From Methylotenera_A sp963701715 (GTDB lineage: Bacteria > Pseudomonadota > Gammaproteobacteria > Burkholderiales > Methylophilaceae), in NCBI GenBank assembly GCA_963701715.1, contig CAVPAX010000002.1, forward strand, positions 124,001-188,000: 64,000 nt of DNA. The letters are read 5' to 3'. The notes beneath the pieces are model-generated. The model was not told where the DNA came from and did no database searches. It worked only from the letters and a program-made list of their open reading frames with translations. This document shows, one piece after another, positions 35,096 through 44,149 of the stretch; position 1 is the first letter of the stretch; the number at the start of each line of letters is the position of its first letter. Made by a program: the position numbers and the translations under genes.

Positions 35096-36526
35096 ATGGA
35101 AAAGATAACCAATAATTCAGAAGTAACGTTTGACATGCTAGGTCTCGCTGCCCCTTTGTTAAAAGCGGTGAGCGAGACGGGTTACACAGTACCAACGCCA
35201 ATACAAGCCAAAGCGATTCCTTTGGCTTTACAGGGCTTGGATCTAATGGCTGGCGCACAAACCGGCACAGGTAAAACTGCAGCTTTTGCGCTACCTATTT
35301 TGCAAAAACTATTACCGCTTGCCAATAGCAGCACTTCGCCTGCAAAGCACCCAATACGTGCACTGGTACTAACGCCTACGCGCGAATTAGCCATTCAAGT
35401 TGAGGAAAGCATTAAGGTTTACGCCAAACACTCAGCCCTGCGCAGCTTAGTCGTGTTTGGTGGCGTGGATATTAAAACACAAACACCGCATTTAAAATCT
35501 GGCGTAGAAGTTCTGGTTGCGACGCCTGGAAGATTGTTGGATCATGTAGAGCAAAAAACACTCAGCTTAGGCCAAGTACAGATATTAGTGCTCGACGAAG
35601 CAGACAGAATGCTGGACATGGGCTTTATGCCTGATTTAAAGCGCATTTTAGCTTTGCTGCCAAAACAACGTCAAAACCTGATGTTCTCTGCGACGTTCTC
35701 TAACGAAATTAAAAAACTGGCCGATGACTTCTTAACTAACCCCACCTTAATTGAAGTAGCAAGAAGCAATGCTACCGCTGAAAATGTCACACAAAAAGTT
35801 TATCTGGTCGAGCAAAGCAGCAAACAAGCCTTGCTTACGCAATTATTGCGTGAGGGTGACAGCAAACAAGTAATCATCTTTACCAAGACCAAGCTCACTG
35901 CAAGCAGGCTAAGCAGATCTTTACAAAAAGAAGGTATAGCAGCCGATGCGATTCATGGTGACAAGAATCAAAAAGAGCGCATGGAGGCATTAGATGCGTT
36001 TAAAGCTGGAAAAATTACTGCCTTAGTTGCCACAGATGTTGCTGCACGCGGCCTAGATATTGATCAATTGCCAATGGTAATTAATTATGAGATTCCAAGT
36101 GCGCCAGAAGATTATGTACATCGCATTGGCCGCACAGGCCGTGCCGGTGCGAGTGGCGTAGCGATTTCTCTAGTATGCGAAGATGAAGAAAAATATCTGG
36201 CAGAAATCGAAAAACTCATTAAACGCACTCTTGATAAGGAAAAAGCTGAGGTAAAAGCAAGCTCACTTAGAGCCAGTCACCGCACTACGCGCGAACCGGC
36301 CATGCATGATGGAGACCGTTCTGTTGAATCAAATAGAAGCATGCATCCTACCAAAACCCGTCAAAACGTGCGCAAACCCTCAGTAGACCCTTGGTTTGAA
36401 AAGCCGTACGAACCAAATGTGAATAGCAACAACAAGGTAATCAACACTATAAGTGCTACGCGTAAGGCACCTGTTGCAGCATTGCTGGGCGGGTTAAAAC
36501 CGGGCAGCTTAAAGCCTAATAAATAG
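35096..36526 (+). CDS. Second DEAD-box RNA helicase
   Basis: A 476-residue protein with the same motif order as its upstream neighbour (AQTGTGKT, PTRELA, LDEADRMLDMGFMPD, SAT, HRIGRTGR) but a shorter tail of about 90 residues that is not Gly/Arg-rich. The proteins share only the core, so the pair is an old duplication or an acquisition. The eight-bp gap shows co-transcription. Two RNA helicases in one operon suggest a shared task, such as cold adaptation. It converges on the GGDEF-EAL gene with six bp between stops. Confidence 0.93.
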   Translation: MEKITNNSEVTFDMLGLAAPLLKAVSETGYTVPTPIQAKAIPLALQGLDLMAGAQTGTGKTAAFALPILQKLLPLANSSTSPAKHPIRALVLTPTRELAIQVEESIKVYAKHSALRSLVVFGGVDIKTQTPHLKSGVEVLVATPGRLLDHVEQKTLSLGQVQILVLDEADRMLDMGFMPDLKRILALLPKQRQNLMFSATFSNEIKKLADDFLTNPTLIEVARSNATAENVTQKVYLVEQSSKQALLTQLLREGDSKQVIIFTKTKLTASRLSRSLQKEGIAADAIHGDKNQKERMEALDAFKAGKITALVATDVAARGLDIDQLPMVINYEIPSAPEDYVHRIGRTGRAGASGVAISLVCEDEEKYLAEIEKLIKRTLDKEKAEVKASSLRASHRTTREPAMHDGDRSVESNRSMHPTKTRQNVRKPSVDPWFEKPYEPNVNSNNKVINTISATRKAPVAALLGGLKPGSLKPNK

Positions 36527-36531
36527 AAAAC

Positions 36532-38244
36532 CTATTTCTTAAGCCACATTTCCATCTCTTTGGCTTCAAGTGGCGGCGAGTAAAAATAACCCTGCACATT
36601 TTTACAGCCGCTCTCGGATAAAATATCGGCCTGCAATTGATTTTCTACGCCCTCACCTACCAATTGTAGGCCCAACGCATCACCTAACGCCACTATGGCT
36701 TTGACAATAACACGGTCTTCCGCACTGCTCACTAATCCATCCACAAAAGAACGGTCAATTTTCACTTCATCAACAGCCCAGCGCTTAAGATATAGCAACG
36801 ACGAATGTCCCATGCCAAAATCATCTAAAGAAATAGCAAAGCCAGCATCTTTAATCTGACGCATATTCTTCTTGACGGTGTCTCCCTCTTCCAGCAATGC
36901 ATGCTCAGTAATTTCTATACACATCATTTCAGGGGATATTCCGTATTTATCCGTTATCGCACTCAACATCTTGACCAGACTCTCTGACCGCAGATGACGA
37001 GCAGAAATGTTGACAGAGACTCGCGGCACATTAAAGCCTTTATCCAACCAGGTACGGATTTTTGCACAAGTGACATCCATCACCCATTCACCAATCTGGT
37101 TAATCAATGAAGATTGCTCAGCAATCTTAATAAACTCTAATGGCGGAATTAAGCCACGTTCCGGATGCCTCCACCTCAGCAATGCTTCCATGCCGACTAA
37201 CTGATTTTTATCATTTTCTATTTGCGGCTGAAATAACACAAAGAATTGGTTTTCTATTAGCGCATGGCGAATGCCGTTTTCCATGTCCAGCCATTGATGC
37301 GCAATAAAATTCAGGTTGCTGGTATAAAACTCAAAATCGTTACGGCCATTTTGTTTGGCACGGTACATGGCTAAATCTGCATACACTACCAATGTTTGCG
37401 GGTCTTCTGTATCATCGGGATACACACTCACACCGATACTCGTAGTGCAATACACACGCTGCTGCAAAATTTCAAAAGGCGTTGAAAATGCAGTGATAAT
37501 ATCGCGTACCAAGCGATGCCCATCTTGCGGAGAAGCGCCCTCCATCAACATCACAAACTCATCGCCACCTAGTCTGCAAAGAATATCGGTAGCACGCGCC
37601 TTCTCAGTGATGCGCTTGGTCGCCATAATTAAAAGTTGATCGCCTGCCTCGTGCCCCAATGTATCGTTGATTAATTTGAAACGATCCAGATCGAAAAACA
37701 GCAGCAAAACTTGCTGCCCGGTGCGTGCAGCCTTAGCAATGGCGTGCTCTAGTCTTTGTCTGAACAAACTGCGGTTTGGCAAACCCGTCAATTCATCATG
37801 CGATGCCAAAAACTCCACCTTGCGGTTTAGCGCTACAATTTCACTCACATCTCGCCCGACACCACGATAACCGGCAAAGCTACCATCTTCCTCAAACACC
37901 GGCTTGCCAGAAATACGCAAGTAAGCCAGTTTGCCCAGTTTATCGGTAAAATGCACCACAAAATCAACAAAGCGTTTATGCTCTTGCAAGATTTTGAGCA
38001 TTTCGTTAGAAGTGTGACTATGGCAAGCCTCTGCCAAATCCATCAGGTTATATGAACTCAAACCGGCAGGACCACCACTGGTTGCATTGATTTTAAGCTG
38101 GTCATCTGACTCCCAGAACCAATCGGCTGAAGCTTCAGCAAAATCTCTAAAGCGCGCTTCGCTTTTTATAAGCCGTTGTTTTTCCTCATTTAACTCTATT
38201 ATTTTTTTTGAGTTTTCGTTATTTTCAGCAACTGAAATTTTCAT
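36532..38244 (-). CDS. PAS-GGDEF-EAL cyclic-di-GMP signalling protein
   Basis: A 570-residue cytoplasmic protein. A PAS domain (about 30-145, ADWFWESDDQLKI) is followed by a diguanylate cyclase domain with an intact GGDEF, and by an RATD five residues before it, the inhibitory c-di-GMP site. The EAL domain has EALLRW, NISARHL, DDFGMGHSS, KIDRSFV and GYFYSPPL. The phosphodiesterase residues appear present, although DDFGTG reads DDFGMG. Both activities are therefore possible. The Met at 38244 is preferred to the one at 38280, because a GGGGAAGG lies before it. No partner genes adjoin it. Confidence 0.92.
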   Translation of the reverse strand: MKISVAENNENSKKIIELNEEKQRLIKSEARFRDFAEASADWFWESDDQLKINATSGGPAGLSSYNLMDLAEACHSHTSNEMLKILQEHKRFVDFVVHFTDKLGKLAYLRISGKPVFEEDGSFAGYRGVGRDVSEIVALNRKVEFLASHDELTGLPNRSLFRQRLEHAIAKAARTGQQVLLLFFDLDRFKLINDTLGHEAGDQLLIMATKRITEKARATDILCRLGGDEFVMLMEGASPQDGHRLVRDIITAFSTPFEILQQRVYCTTSIGVSVYPDDTEDPQTLVVYADLAMYRAKQNGRNDFEFYTSNLNFIAHQWLDMENGIRHALIENQFFVLFQPQIENDKNQLVGMEALLRWRHPERGLIPPLEFIKIAEQSSLINQIGEWVMDVTCAKIRTWLDKGFNVPRVSVNISARHLRSESLVKMLSAITDKYGISPEMMCIEITEHALLEEGDTVKKNMRQIKDAGFAISLDDFGMGHSSLLYLKRWAVDEVKIDRSFVDGLVSSAEDRVIVKAIVALGDALGLQLVGEGVENQLQADILSESGCKNVQGYFYSPPLEAKEMEMWLKK

Positions 38245-38412
38245 CTTCCGCCTTCCCCGCCTAAGGCCTGTTGTATCCACCTAACCACCACAGCATTGAG
38301 ATTATTGATTTTAATGCACAAGCTCTCTAGGCATCTCTAAGTCATTAACGTCATTGTATATCTAAAATCATCAAGCTTGGTGAAGTCCGTAAACCGAATA
38401 ATGATTATTGAT

Positions 38413-38832
38413 TTATTGATTGCGCATAAAATCAGCGACGCCGTAAAGTTGCTCGGCAAGCTTGATCATTAAATCTTCTTCAAAATTCAAGATTTGCATA
38501 GCTTTTATCATGCAGTACATCCACTGGTCACGCTCACCTTCACCTATCGGAAATGGCAAATGCCTGCGACGCAACATCGGGTGCCCATAACGCTCGATAT
38601 AAAGCTGCGGGCCGCCTGTCCAGCCCGTTAAGAACATAAATAGTTTTTCGCGTGCGCTGGTTAAATCGGCTTGATGCATGGCACGGATTCCTTTGGCTCT
38701 TGGGTCGCTATCCATCACATCGTAAAAGGTTTCTACCAAACTGCGGATTTTTTCTATACCACCTTGGTCGCCGCCCAGTAACTCGAAAAATGTAGATTTA
38801 CTGCTACCAGCTTCTTCTATTTTATCCAGCAT
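38413..38832 (-). CDS. Group II truncated haemoglobin
   Basis: A 139-residue globin of the 2-on-2 group II class. Recognisable are FFELLGG near the start, FMFLTGWTGGPQLY (with the Trp typical of group II) and HPMLRRRHLPFPIG, whose first His is the proximal heme ligand. Such globins bind oxygen, NO or peroxide and are often linked to oxygen sensing or NO defence. The gene lies 10 bp after purT on the same strand, so the two may be co-transcribed, without a known functional link. Confidence 0.93.
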   Translation of the reverse strand: MLDKIEEAGSSKSTFFELLGGDQGGIEKIRSLVETFYDVMDSDPRAKGIRAMHQADLTSAREKLFMFLTGWTGGPQLYIERYGHPMLRRRHLPFPIGEGERDQWMYCMIKAMQILNFEEDLMIKLAEQLYGVADFMRNQ

Positions 38833-38842
38833 TAACCTGACC

Positions 38843-40039
38843 CTAATTACTGGTTTTAACTAAACTTGCAGCCAAGTTCGCACGGCTTCTCGCTTCATCG
38901 GTGTCTTTACCTGTCGCCAGCGCTACGCCCATACGACGCTTTACAAACGATTGCGGCTTGCCGAATAAACGCAGATCGCTGCAAGGCACAGCCAGAGCGG
39001 CTTCCAGGCCATCGTATTTTAAGCTTTTAGACTCAATTCCACCATAAATTACAGCACTGGCACCCGCTCTAGTCAAGCTCATATCTACAGGCAAGCCTAA
39101 AATCGCACGCGCGTGCAATTCAAATTCACTCAGCCTTTGTGAACACATGGTCACCATTCCGGTGTCGTGCGGGCGTGGGCTCACCTCGCTAAACCATACT
39201 TGGTCGCCTTTAACGAATAACTCCACGCCAAACAAACCAAAACCACCAAGTGCATCGGTAATGGTTTTGGCTACGTGCTGAGCGGCTTTTAAAGCGTTTG
39301 ATGTCATAGCTTGCGGCTGCCAGCTTTCAACATAATCACCGCTCTTCTGCACATGTCCAATGGGTTCACAAAAGTAAGTTTGCGTTTCTCCGGTTGCATT
39401 TTTGGCACGTACTGTAAGTAAAGTGATTTCGTAATCAAAATCAATCTGGCCTTCTACAATCACCACGCCCTGGTTCACACGTCCGCCAGTTGCTGCGTAG
39501 TCCCAAGCCGCCTGCACTTGCGATTTTTCCGTTACACGCGACTGGCCTTTTCCTGAAGACGACATGGTCGGCTTGATAAAACACGGATAGCCGATCCCCG
39601 CATCAATACCGGCTTGCAAAGCATCACAACTATGTGCAAAGGCGTAGGGCGATGTTGGCAATTTAAGCTCTTCTGCCGCCAGCCTGCGAATACCCTCGCG
39701 GTTCATGGTGAGTTGCACAGCTTTAACTGTAGGGATCACTGTAGCCAATCCCTCGCGTTCAATATCTGCCAAAGCGTCAGTATTCAGCGCCTCAATCTCC
39801 GGCACAATTAAATGCGGCCTTTCTTGCGCAACCAGGGCTTTGAGCGCGACCGCATCGGTCATATCGATAGTGTATGCACGGTGTGCTACTTGATGTCCAG
39901 GGGCATTTTCATAACGATCAACCGCAATTACCTCTACCCCAAGCCGTTGCAAGGCAATAATAACTTCTTTGCCCAATTCACCGCTGCCTAGCAGCATGAC
40001 TTTGGTAGCGGAAGGTGTTAAAGGTGAACCGATTTGCAT
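38843..40039 (-). CDS. purT: Formate-dependent phosphoribosylglycinamide formyltransferase 2
   Basis: A 398-residue ATP-grasp enzyme that uses formate and ATP to formylate GAR in purine synthesis. It has an N-terminal nucleotide-fold segment (MLLGSGELGKEVIIALQRLG), the PurT-specific EIEALNTDAL, an ATP-grasp core (CFIKPTMSSSGKGQS) and EVSPRPHDTGMVT. Formate use suits a methylotrophic lifestyle, in which formate is an abundant C1 intermediate; that is context only. It has normal length and no visible defects. Confidence 0.96.
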   Translation of the reverse strand: MQIGSPLTPSATKVMLLGSGELGKEVIIALQRLGVEVIAVDRYENAPGHQVAHRAYTIDMTDAVALKALVAQERPHLIVPEIEALNTDALADIEREGLATVIPTVKAVQLTMNREGIRRLAAEELKLPTSPYAFAHSCDALQAGIDAGIGYPCFIKPTMSSSGKGQSRVTEKSQVQAAWDYAATGGRVNQGVVIVEGQIDFDYEITLLTVRAKNATGETQTYFCEPIGHVQKSGDYVESWQPQAMTSNALKAAQHVAKTITDALGGFGLFGVELFVKGDQVWFSEVSPRPHDTGMVTMCSQRLSEFELHARAILGLPVDMSLTRAGASAVIYGGIESKSLKYDGLEAALAVPCSDLRLFGKPQSFVKRRMGVALATGKDTDEARSRANLAASLVKTSN

Positions 40040-40114
40040 GAAGAACTCCAGTTTTATATTTACTGGAATGATACCATGAGGTGATTATTTTCTAACGTGC
40101 GGTACCGGCTGTGC

Positions 40115-41530
40115 TTAAAGTGTGATGCCGTGTTTATCCATGCGATAACGCATTGTCATACGCGTGATTCCCAGTTGACGCGCCGCTTCTGATACATTGT
40201 TATGCGCCGCTTCTAGTGCATTTAGCAACATATGCTTTTCAGCAATATCCAGCGTTAATTGGACTTGATAATTTTCTGCATGATGTGCAGGCTTGGTTGC
40301 TGGCAGTGCCAGATCTGTCGCGGTAATTTGTGGCTGAGTGCTTAATAACACCGCCCGACTAATCTGATGGCGCAATTCCCGTACATTGCCCGGCCATGTG
40401 TAATTTAAAAGTGCTTCAATGGCTGTTGGGCTAAGTGTATGCTTTTGCAAACCGTAACGCTTTTCCGTAAGACTGACAAAGTGTTTTGCCAGTAACAATA
40501 CATCGTCTGCACGCTCACGTAGCGGTGCGAGGGTAATCGTCATTACATTCAGGCGGTAATACAAGTCCGAGCGGAATTTTCCAGCATTCACCATTTCGTG
40601 CAAATCACGATTAGTGGCTGCAATAATACGCGCGGGCACATTACGTTCTTTAGTGGACCCCAACCGGCGTACCTTACGGCGCTCAAGCACATTCAGCAAT
40701 TTAGCCTGCAATGTAAGTGGCAATTCGCCAATTTCATCCAGAAACAATGTGCCATCCTCAGCCGCTTCGATCAAACCTGGACGCGCACCAAACGCATTGG
40801 TAAATGCGCCTTTTTCATGGCCAAACAATTCACTTTCTATCAACTCCGCTGGCAAAGAAGCACAATCCACATGCACGAATGGCTTATTACTATTACCATC
40901 CTGGCAAGAAGCATGCAGCAAACGCGCAGCCACGTCCTTGCCGGTGCCTGTCTCACCAACAATCAGCACGGTGGGTGGCGTTGCATCTGTCATACTGCCT
41001 AACTGTGCAATACGCCCGATTTGCAAGCGCAAGTTTTGAATGGCGGGACTTTCGCCAATTAGGCTGACATTCTCTGCTGTATGGATATTACGATGGCGTG
41101 AATAATCTAGACTGGTTTTGAGCTCGGCATTTTTTTCATTTTTCTGCACGATCAGCAAAAGCTCTTCTAAATCAATCGGCTTTTTAAGGTAATCGTTAGC
41201 ACCAAGCTTGATGGCATTCACGGCATCACTAACCTCACCATGCGCAGTCATTACGATTACCGTAATGCCATTTACGACAAGTTCAGGCAATAAGTCCATG
41301 CCATTACCGTCCGGCAGACGCATATCTAATAATACCAAGTCTGGCAAAAACTGCTTGGCAATTGCGCGGCCATCTTGCAATGTTTCGGCATGCTCGCACT
41401 CAAATCCAGCTTTCTGCATGCGCTTTAATACCGCGCGTGCAAACAAAGCCTCATCTTCCACAATCAGCATTTTTTTACGCTGAGTTAGCTGTGGATGATT
41501 GGTTTCAGAATGGTTTTTTTGTGCGAGCAA
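40115..41530 (-). CDS. NtrC-family sigma-54-dependent response regulator
   Basis: A 471-residue protein in three parts. The receiver domain (about 18-135) has the phospho-acceptor Asp in LVLLDMRLPDGNG and Lys in YLKKPID. The AAA+ domain (about 155-390) has GETGTGKD, the loop motif GAFTNA, GTLFLDEIGEL and an R finger region. A Fis-type helix-turn-helix (SEAARQLGITRMTMRYRM) ends it. GAFTNA departs from the usual GAFTGA that contacts sigma-54. No sensor kinase gene lies nearby. The TonB receptor gene is upstream with a 13-bp gap, so they are probably co-transcribed. Confidence 0.92.
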   Translation of the reverse strand: MLAQKNHSETNHPQLTQRKKMLIVEDEALFARAVLKRMQKAGFECEHAETLQDGRAIAKQFLPDLVLLDMRLPDGNGMDLLPELVVNGITVIVMTAHGEVSDAVNAIKLGANDYLKKPIDLEELLLIVQKNEKNAELKTSLDYSRHRNIHTAENVSLIGESPAIQNLRLQIGRIAQLGSMTDATPPTVLIVGETGTGKDVAARLLHASCQDGNSNKPFVHVDCASLPAELIESELFGHEKGAFTNAFGARPGLIEAAEDGTLFLDEIGELPLTLQAKLLNVLERRKVRRLGSTKERNVPARIIAATNRDLHEMVNAGKFRSDLYYRLNVMTITLAPLRERADDVLLLAKHFVSLTEKRYGLQKHTLSPTAIEALLNYTWPGNVRELRHQISRAVLLSTQPQITATDLALPATKPAHHAENYQVQLTLDIAEKHMLLNALEAAHNNVSEAARQLGITRMTMRYRMDKHGITL

Positions 41531-41543
41531 TTAAACCTCTTAA

Positions 41544-43952
41544 TTAGTCATTATCAAAACTGGTAGTTGATTTTTTACCGCCAAATTCATAGCGCACGCC
41601 AATCCAGCCCGCACGTGGTGCACCTGGCATCAACATTTTCGATGGTTCATCTTCACCGGAAAACACGCCATCTTCAATCCAATTCTCACCTAACAGACCG
41701 CCCGTTGCGTACTCTTTATCAAAAATATTGATGGCCTTCGCAAACACTTGCCAGCCACTATTACCAAATTTATAACGTGTGTCTAAATTTACGACCGTGT
41801 AACCACCAACTTTCCCGCTGTCTTGAACATGGTCAGGATTGCCATCATTAGCCTGGTGGTCATTATTTTCATTACCACGGATATAAACATCTGAGAAAGC
41901 ATTGATGTTGGTACCCACAGTCCAGCTTGGTGTAACTTCGTATTGCAGACGCAATTTCAACGCATGGTCGGGTAAGTTTGCTAATTGATCCCCTTTTTTT
42001 ACCTGAATTGCGTTGCCATCAGAAGTGGAATTCAGCGCATTGGTCAATTCAAGGTCTGACTCGTAAGTCGCTTTAATGTAGCTATAACCAGCGTTCCAGC
42101 TTAGCTTGCCAATAGCTCCAGACAAACCAGCATCTAGGCCCATTCGACGAGTTTTACCTACGTTGTCAAAATAACCCATACCATTTGTTGCATTGGTTGA
42201 AATGAAGTGAATATCGTCATGGTTTTCGGTGCGGTAAACCGCTGCAGACCATTTTAAATCTTGTGACAAATTACCACGTGCGCCAAACTCAAATGTTTTA
42301 GAAACCACTTCATTTAATGGTGGATCGCCCGCCATCGCATTCGGCAACTTACATGGTACATTCGGATTGGCACATCCAAGCTCCATTGAAGTTGGTGCGC
42401 GCATCCCTTCGTTATAAGAACCATAAAGGGTCAGCTCTTTAGTTGGTGTAAAACTTAGACCTATTGCTGGATTCAAACGGCTGAAACTATGATTACCACT
42501 AAGCGATATATCCTCGTCTGGAGTTAATGGATCACCATCAACATCCTCAAATGTACCCTTAGGATTTATCTTGTCGGTGTTTTTAACCTTGATATGATTG
42601 TATCGGCCAGAGAGTGTCATATGCCATTGTTCAGTGAAGGAAAGCGTATCTGTAGCAAAAACACCCCAGCTGTGAGTTTTGCCATGTAAATTCACTTCTG
42701 CCTCATCGCTCATATAGCCCAAGCCATCGACACCACGTGATGCATTCACAAGTCCATATTCCGTAGACTGATCAAATTTAATCCGTGAATAATCATATCC
42801 AGCGCCGACAATGAATTGATTCTGTTTTTGGAACAGTGGCTGATTAAACGCAAGCTGAGCATTAAATCCATAACCCTTTTGGTCGGTTTTACTTCTATTA
42901 AGTGCCCCGCTACAATTTTCATCTGCGTCTACATCACTCGCAAGACAAGCCGCATTATTTGTATCAAGATCAACACCCAACACAAAATCATCATTAATGT
43001 CACCGTTCAAAGTCTTACGTTTTGAATCACGATAATAGGTATTTGCGGTCAATTGCACATCATCGTTAAACCAATGACTACCGTTCAAATTCAAAAAGGA
43101 CAAGGTGTTTTTAGTTTGGTCAGGCTTGGTATTAATAGTCTCATCACCAAACTCTTCCATCAGTTCTTTTTGAATCAGGCCGTTACCGATCATGTCGTTG
43201 TCAGCGCCAGAATAGCTCAGCTCCAATCTTGAAGTGTCATTCTGCCAGCCCACCTTACCGAATATCTGTTTAACTTCAGTTGGCGAATGGTCGCGCCAGC
43301 CATCTTCATCAAAATAATTGCCCGCGATAAAGTAATCAATCGAGTTGTCTGCAGACACGCCGCCAAACTCGCCGGCTACTGTGTTGCGCGACCATGAACC
43401 AAAGCTGGTTTCAATTGCGCCCCCTTGGTGTGTACGCCCATTCTTAGTAGTCACCGATAACGAACCGCCCAATGTATTGAGTCCGAATACCGGGTTTGAA
43501 CCTGGCATCAAGTTAATACCGGCAATCGCATTAACAGGGATCAAATCCCAGTTTACGGCATCACCGAATGGCTCGTTGATGCGCACACCATCCTGAAACA
43601 CGGACAAGCCCTGCGGAGTTCCCAGCAATGGCGATGCAGTAAAACCACGGTATAGAATATCCGGCTGGTAAGGGTTGTTTTGCGTTTCATTCACACTAAC
43701 CCCCTGCAAATTGTTATTCATATAGTCGGCGATACTTACACTACCTTGTTCTTGCAACTTCTCGCCTTTCACTGTTTGCACGTTTGCAGGAATCAATTCG
43801 ATGGGTAAGCCAACACCAGCGAGCGGCGTCGTCGAAATCACTTCGATTTTTTCAGTCTTTAATGTTTCGGCTTTATCTTCCGCTAGAGCAGGCGCCGCAT
43901 AAACTGCCATGATTGCGATTAAGATTAATTTTGGTTGAAATGAACTCTGCAT
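41544..43952 (-). CDS. TonB-dependent outer-membrane receptor
   Basis: An 802-residue receptor with a signal peptide (residues 1-24, ending PALA-E), a TonB-box-like segment (KIEVISTTP), a plug domain (about 55-175, with DGVRINEPFGDAVNWDLIP) and a 22-strand barrel ending YEFGGKK plus a short tail rather than an aromatic end. Such receptors import scarce metals or their chelates. In methylotrophs, related receptors serve copper or lanthanides, but the sequence alone does not identify the ligand. An Asp/Asn-rich loop (about 320-345) contains two Cys. Regulation by the downstream NtrC-type protein is suggested by operators upstream. Confidence 0.93.
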   Translation of the reverse strand: MQSSFQPKLILIAIMAVYAAPALAEDKAETLKTEKIEVISTTPLAGVGLPIELIPANVQTVKGEKLQEQGSVSIADYMNNNLQGVSVNETQNNPYQPDILYRGFTASPLLGTPQGLSVFQDGVRINEPFGDAVNWDLIPVNAIAGINLMPGSNPVFGLNTLGGSLSVTTKNGRTHQGGAIETSFGSWSRNTVAGEFGGVSADNSIDYFIAGNYFDEDGWRDHSPTEVKQIFGKVGWQNDTSRLELSYSGADNDMIGNGLIQKELMEEFGDETINTKPDQTKNTLSFLNLNGSHWFNDDVQLTANTYYRDSKRKTLNGDINDDFVLGVDLDTNNAACLASDVDADENCSGALNRSKTDQKGYGFNAQLAFNQPLFQKQNQFIVGAGYDYSRIKFDQSTEYGLVNASRGVDGLGYMSDEAEVNLHGKTHSWGVFATDTLSFTEQWHMTLSGRYNHIKVKNTDKINPKGTFEDVDGDPLTPDEDISLSGNHSFSRLNPAIGLSFTPTKELTLYGSYNEGMRAPTSMELGCANPNVPCKLPNAMAGDPPLNEVVSKTFEFGARGNLSQDLKWSAAVYRTENHDDIHFISTNATNGMGYFDNVGKTRRMGLDAGLSGAIGKLSWNAGYSYIKATYESDLELTNALNSTSDGNAIQVKKGDQLANLPDHALKLRLQYEVTPSWTVGTNINAFSDVYIRGNENNDHQANDGNPDHVQDSGKVGGYTVVNLDTRYKFGNSGWQVFAKAINIFDKEYATGGLLGENWIEDGVFSGEDEPSKMLMPGAPRAGWIGVRYEFGGKKSTTSFDND

Positions 43953-43993
43953 ATAACTCCCTAGGATTTAATTAAATACATCTTTATTATTTA

Positions 43994-44009
43994 AGCAAAA
44001 AACATTCCC
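43994..44009 (-). promoter_or_regulatory. Possible sigma-54 (-24/-12) promoter of the TonB receptor gene
   Basis: On the minus strand the sequence reads GGGAATGTTTTTTGCT, with GG and GC exactly ten bases apart and TTGCT matching the -12 half. The -24 half is a poor match to TGGCAC. The start would fall about 30 bases before the ATG. It was looked for because an NtrC-type regulator follows, so the call carries selection bias. Confidence 0.4.
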
Positions 44010-44094
44010 AGTACCAGAGCTTTATAAAAGTTAAATAAAATCAAATAGTAAGATTACTATCGCGGATGATCTCTTGCATGTTACACCAGAATTA

Positions 44095-44133
44095 TGGTTG
44101 TATACAACCACCATTATGGTTGTATACAACCAT
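44095..44133. promoter_or_regulatory. Two identical palindromic operators, 22 bp centre to centre
   Basis: TGGTTGTATACAACCA is present at 44095-44110 and again, extended to 18 perfect bases, at 44116-44133. Centres are two helical turns apart, so two dimers would bind the same face of DNA. The pair lies about 110-150 bp upstream of the proposed start of the TonB receptor gene, the usual distance for upstream activator sites. The inner TTGTATACAA is also typical of GntR-type repressor sites. Confidence 0.8.
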
Positions 44134-44149
44134 ATTGTAATAAAAACTG

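Noticed and set aside
36520..36537. AAATAG/CTATTT stem between convergent genes as terminator
   Set aside because: Six A/T pairs overlapping both gene ends are too weak to call.
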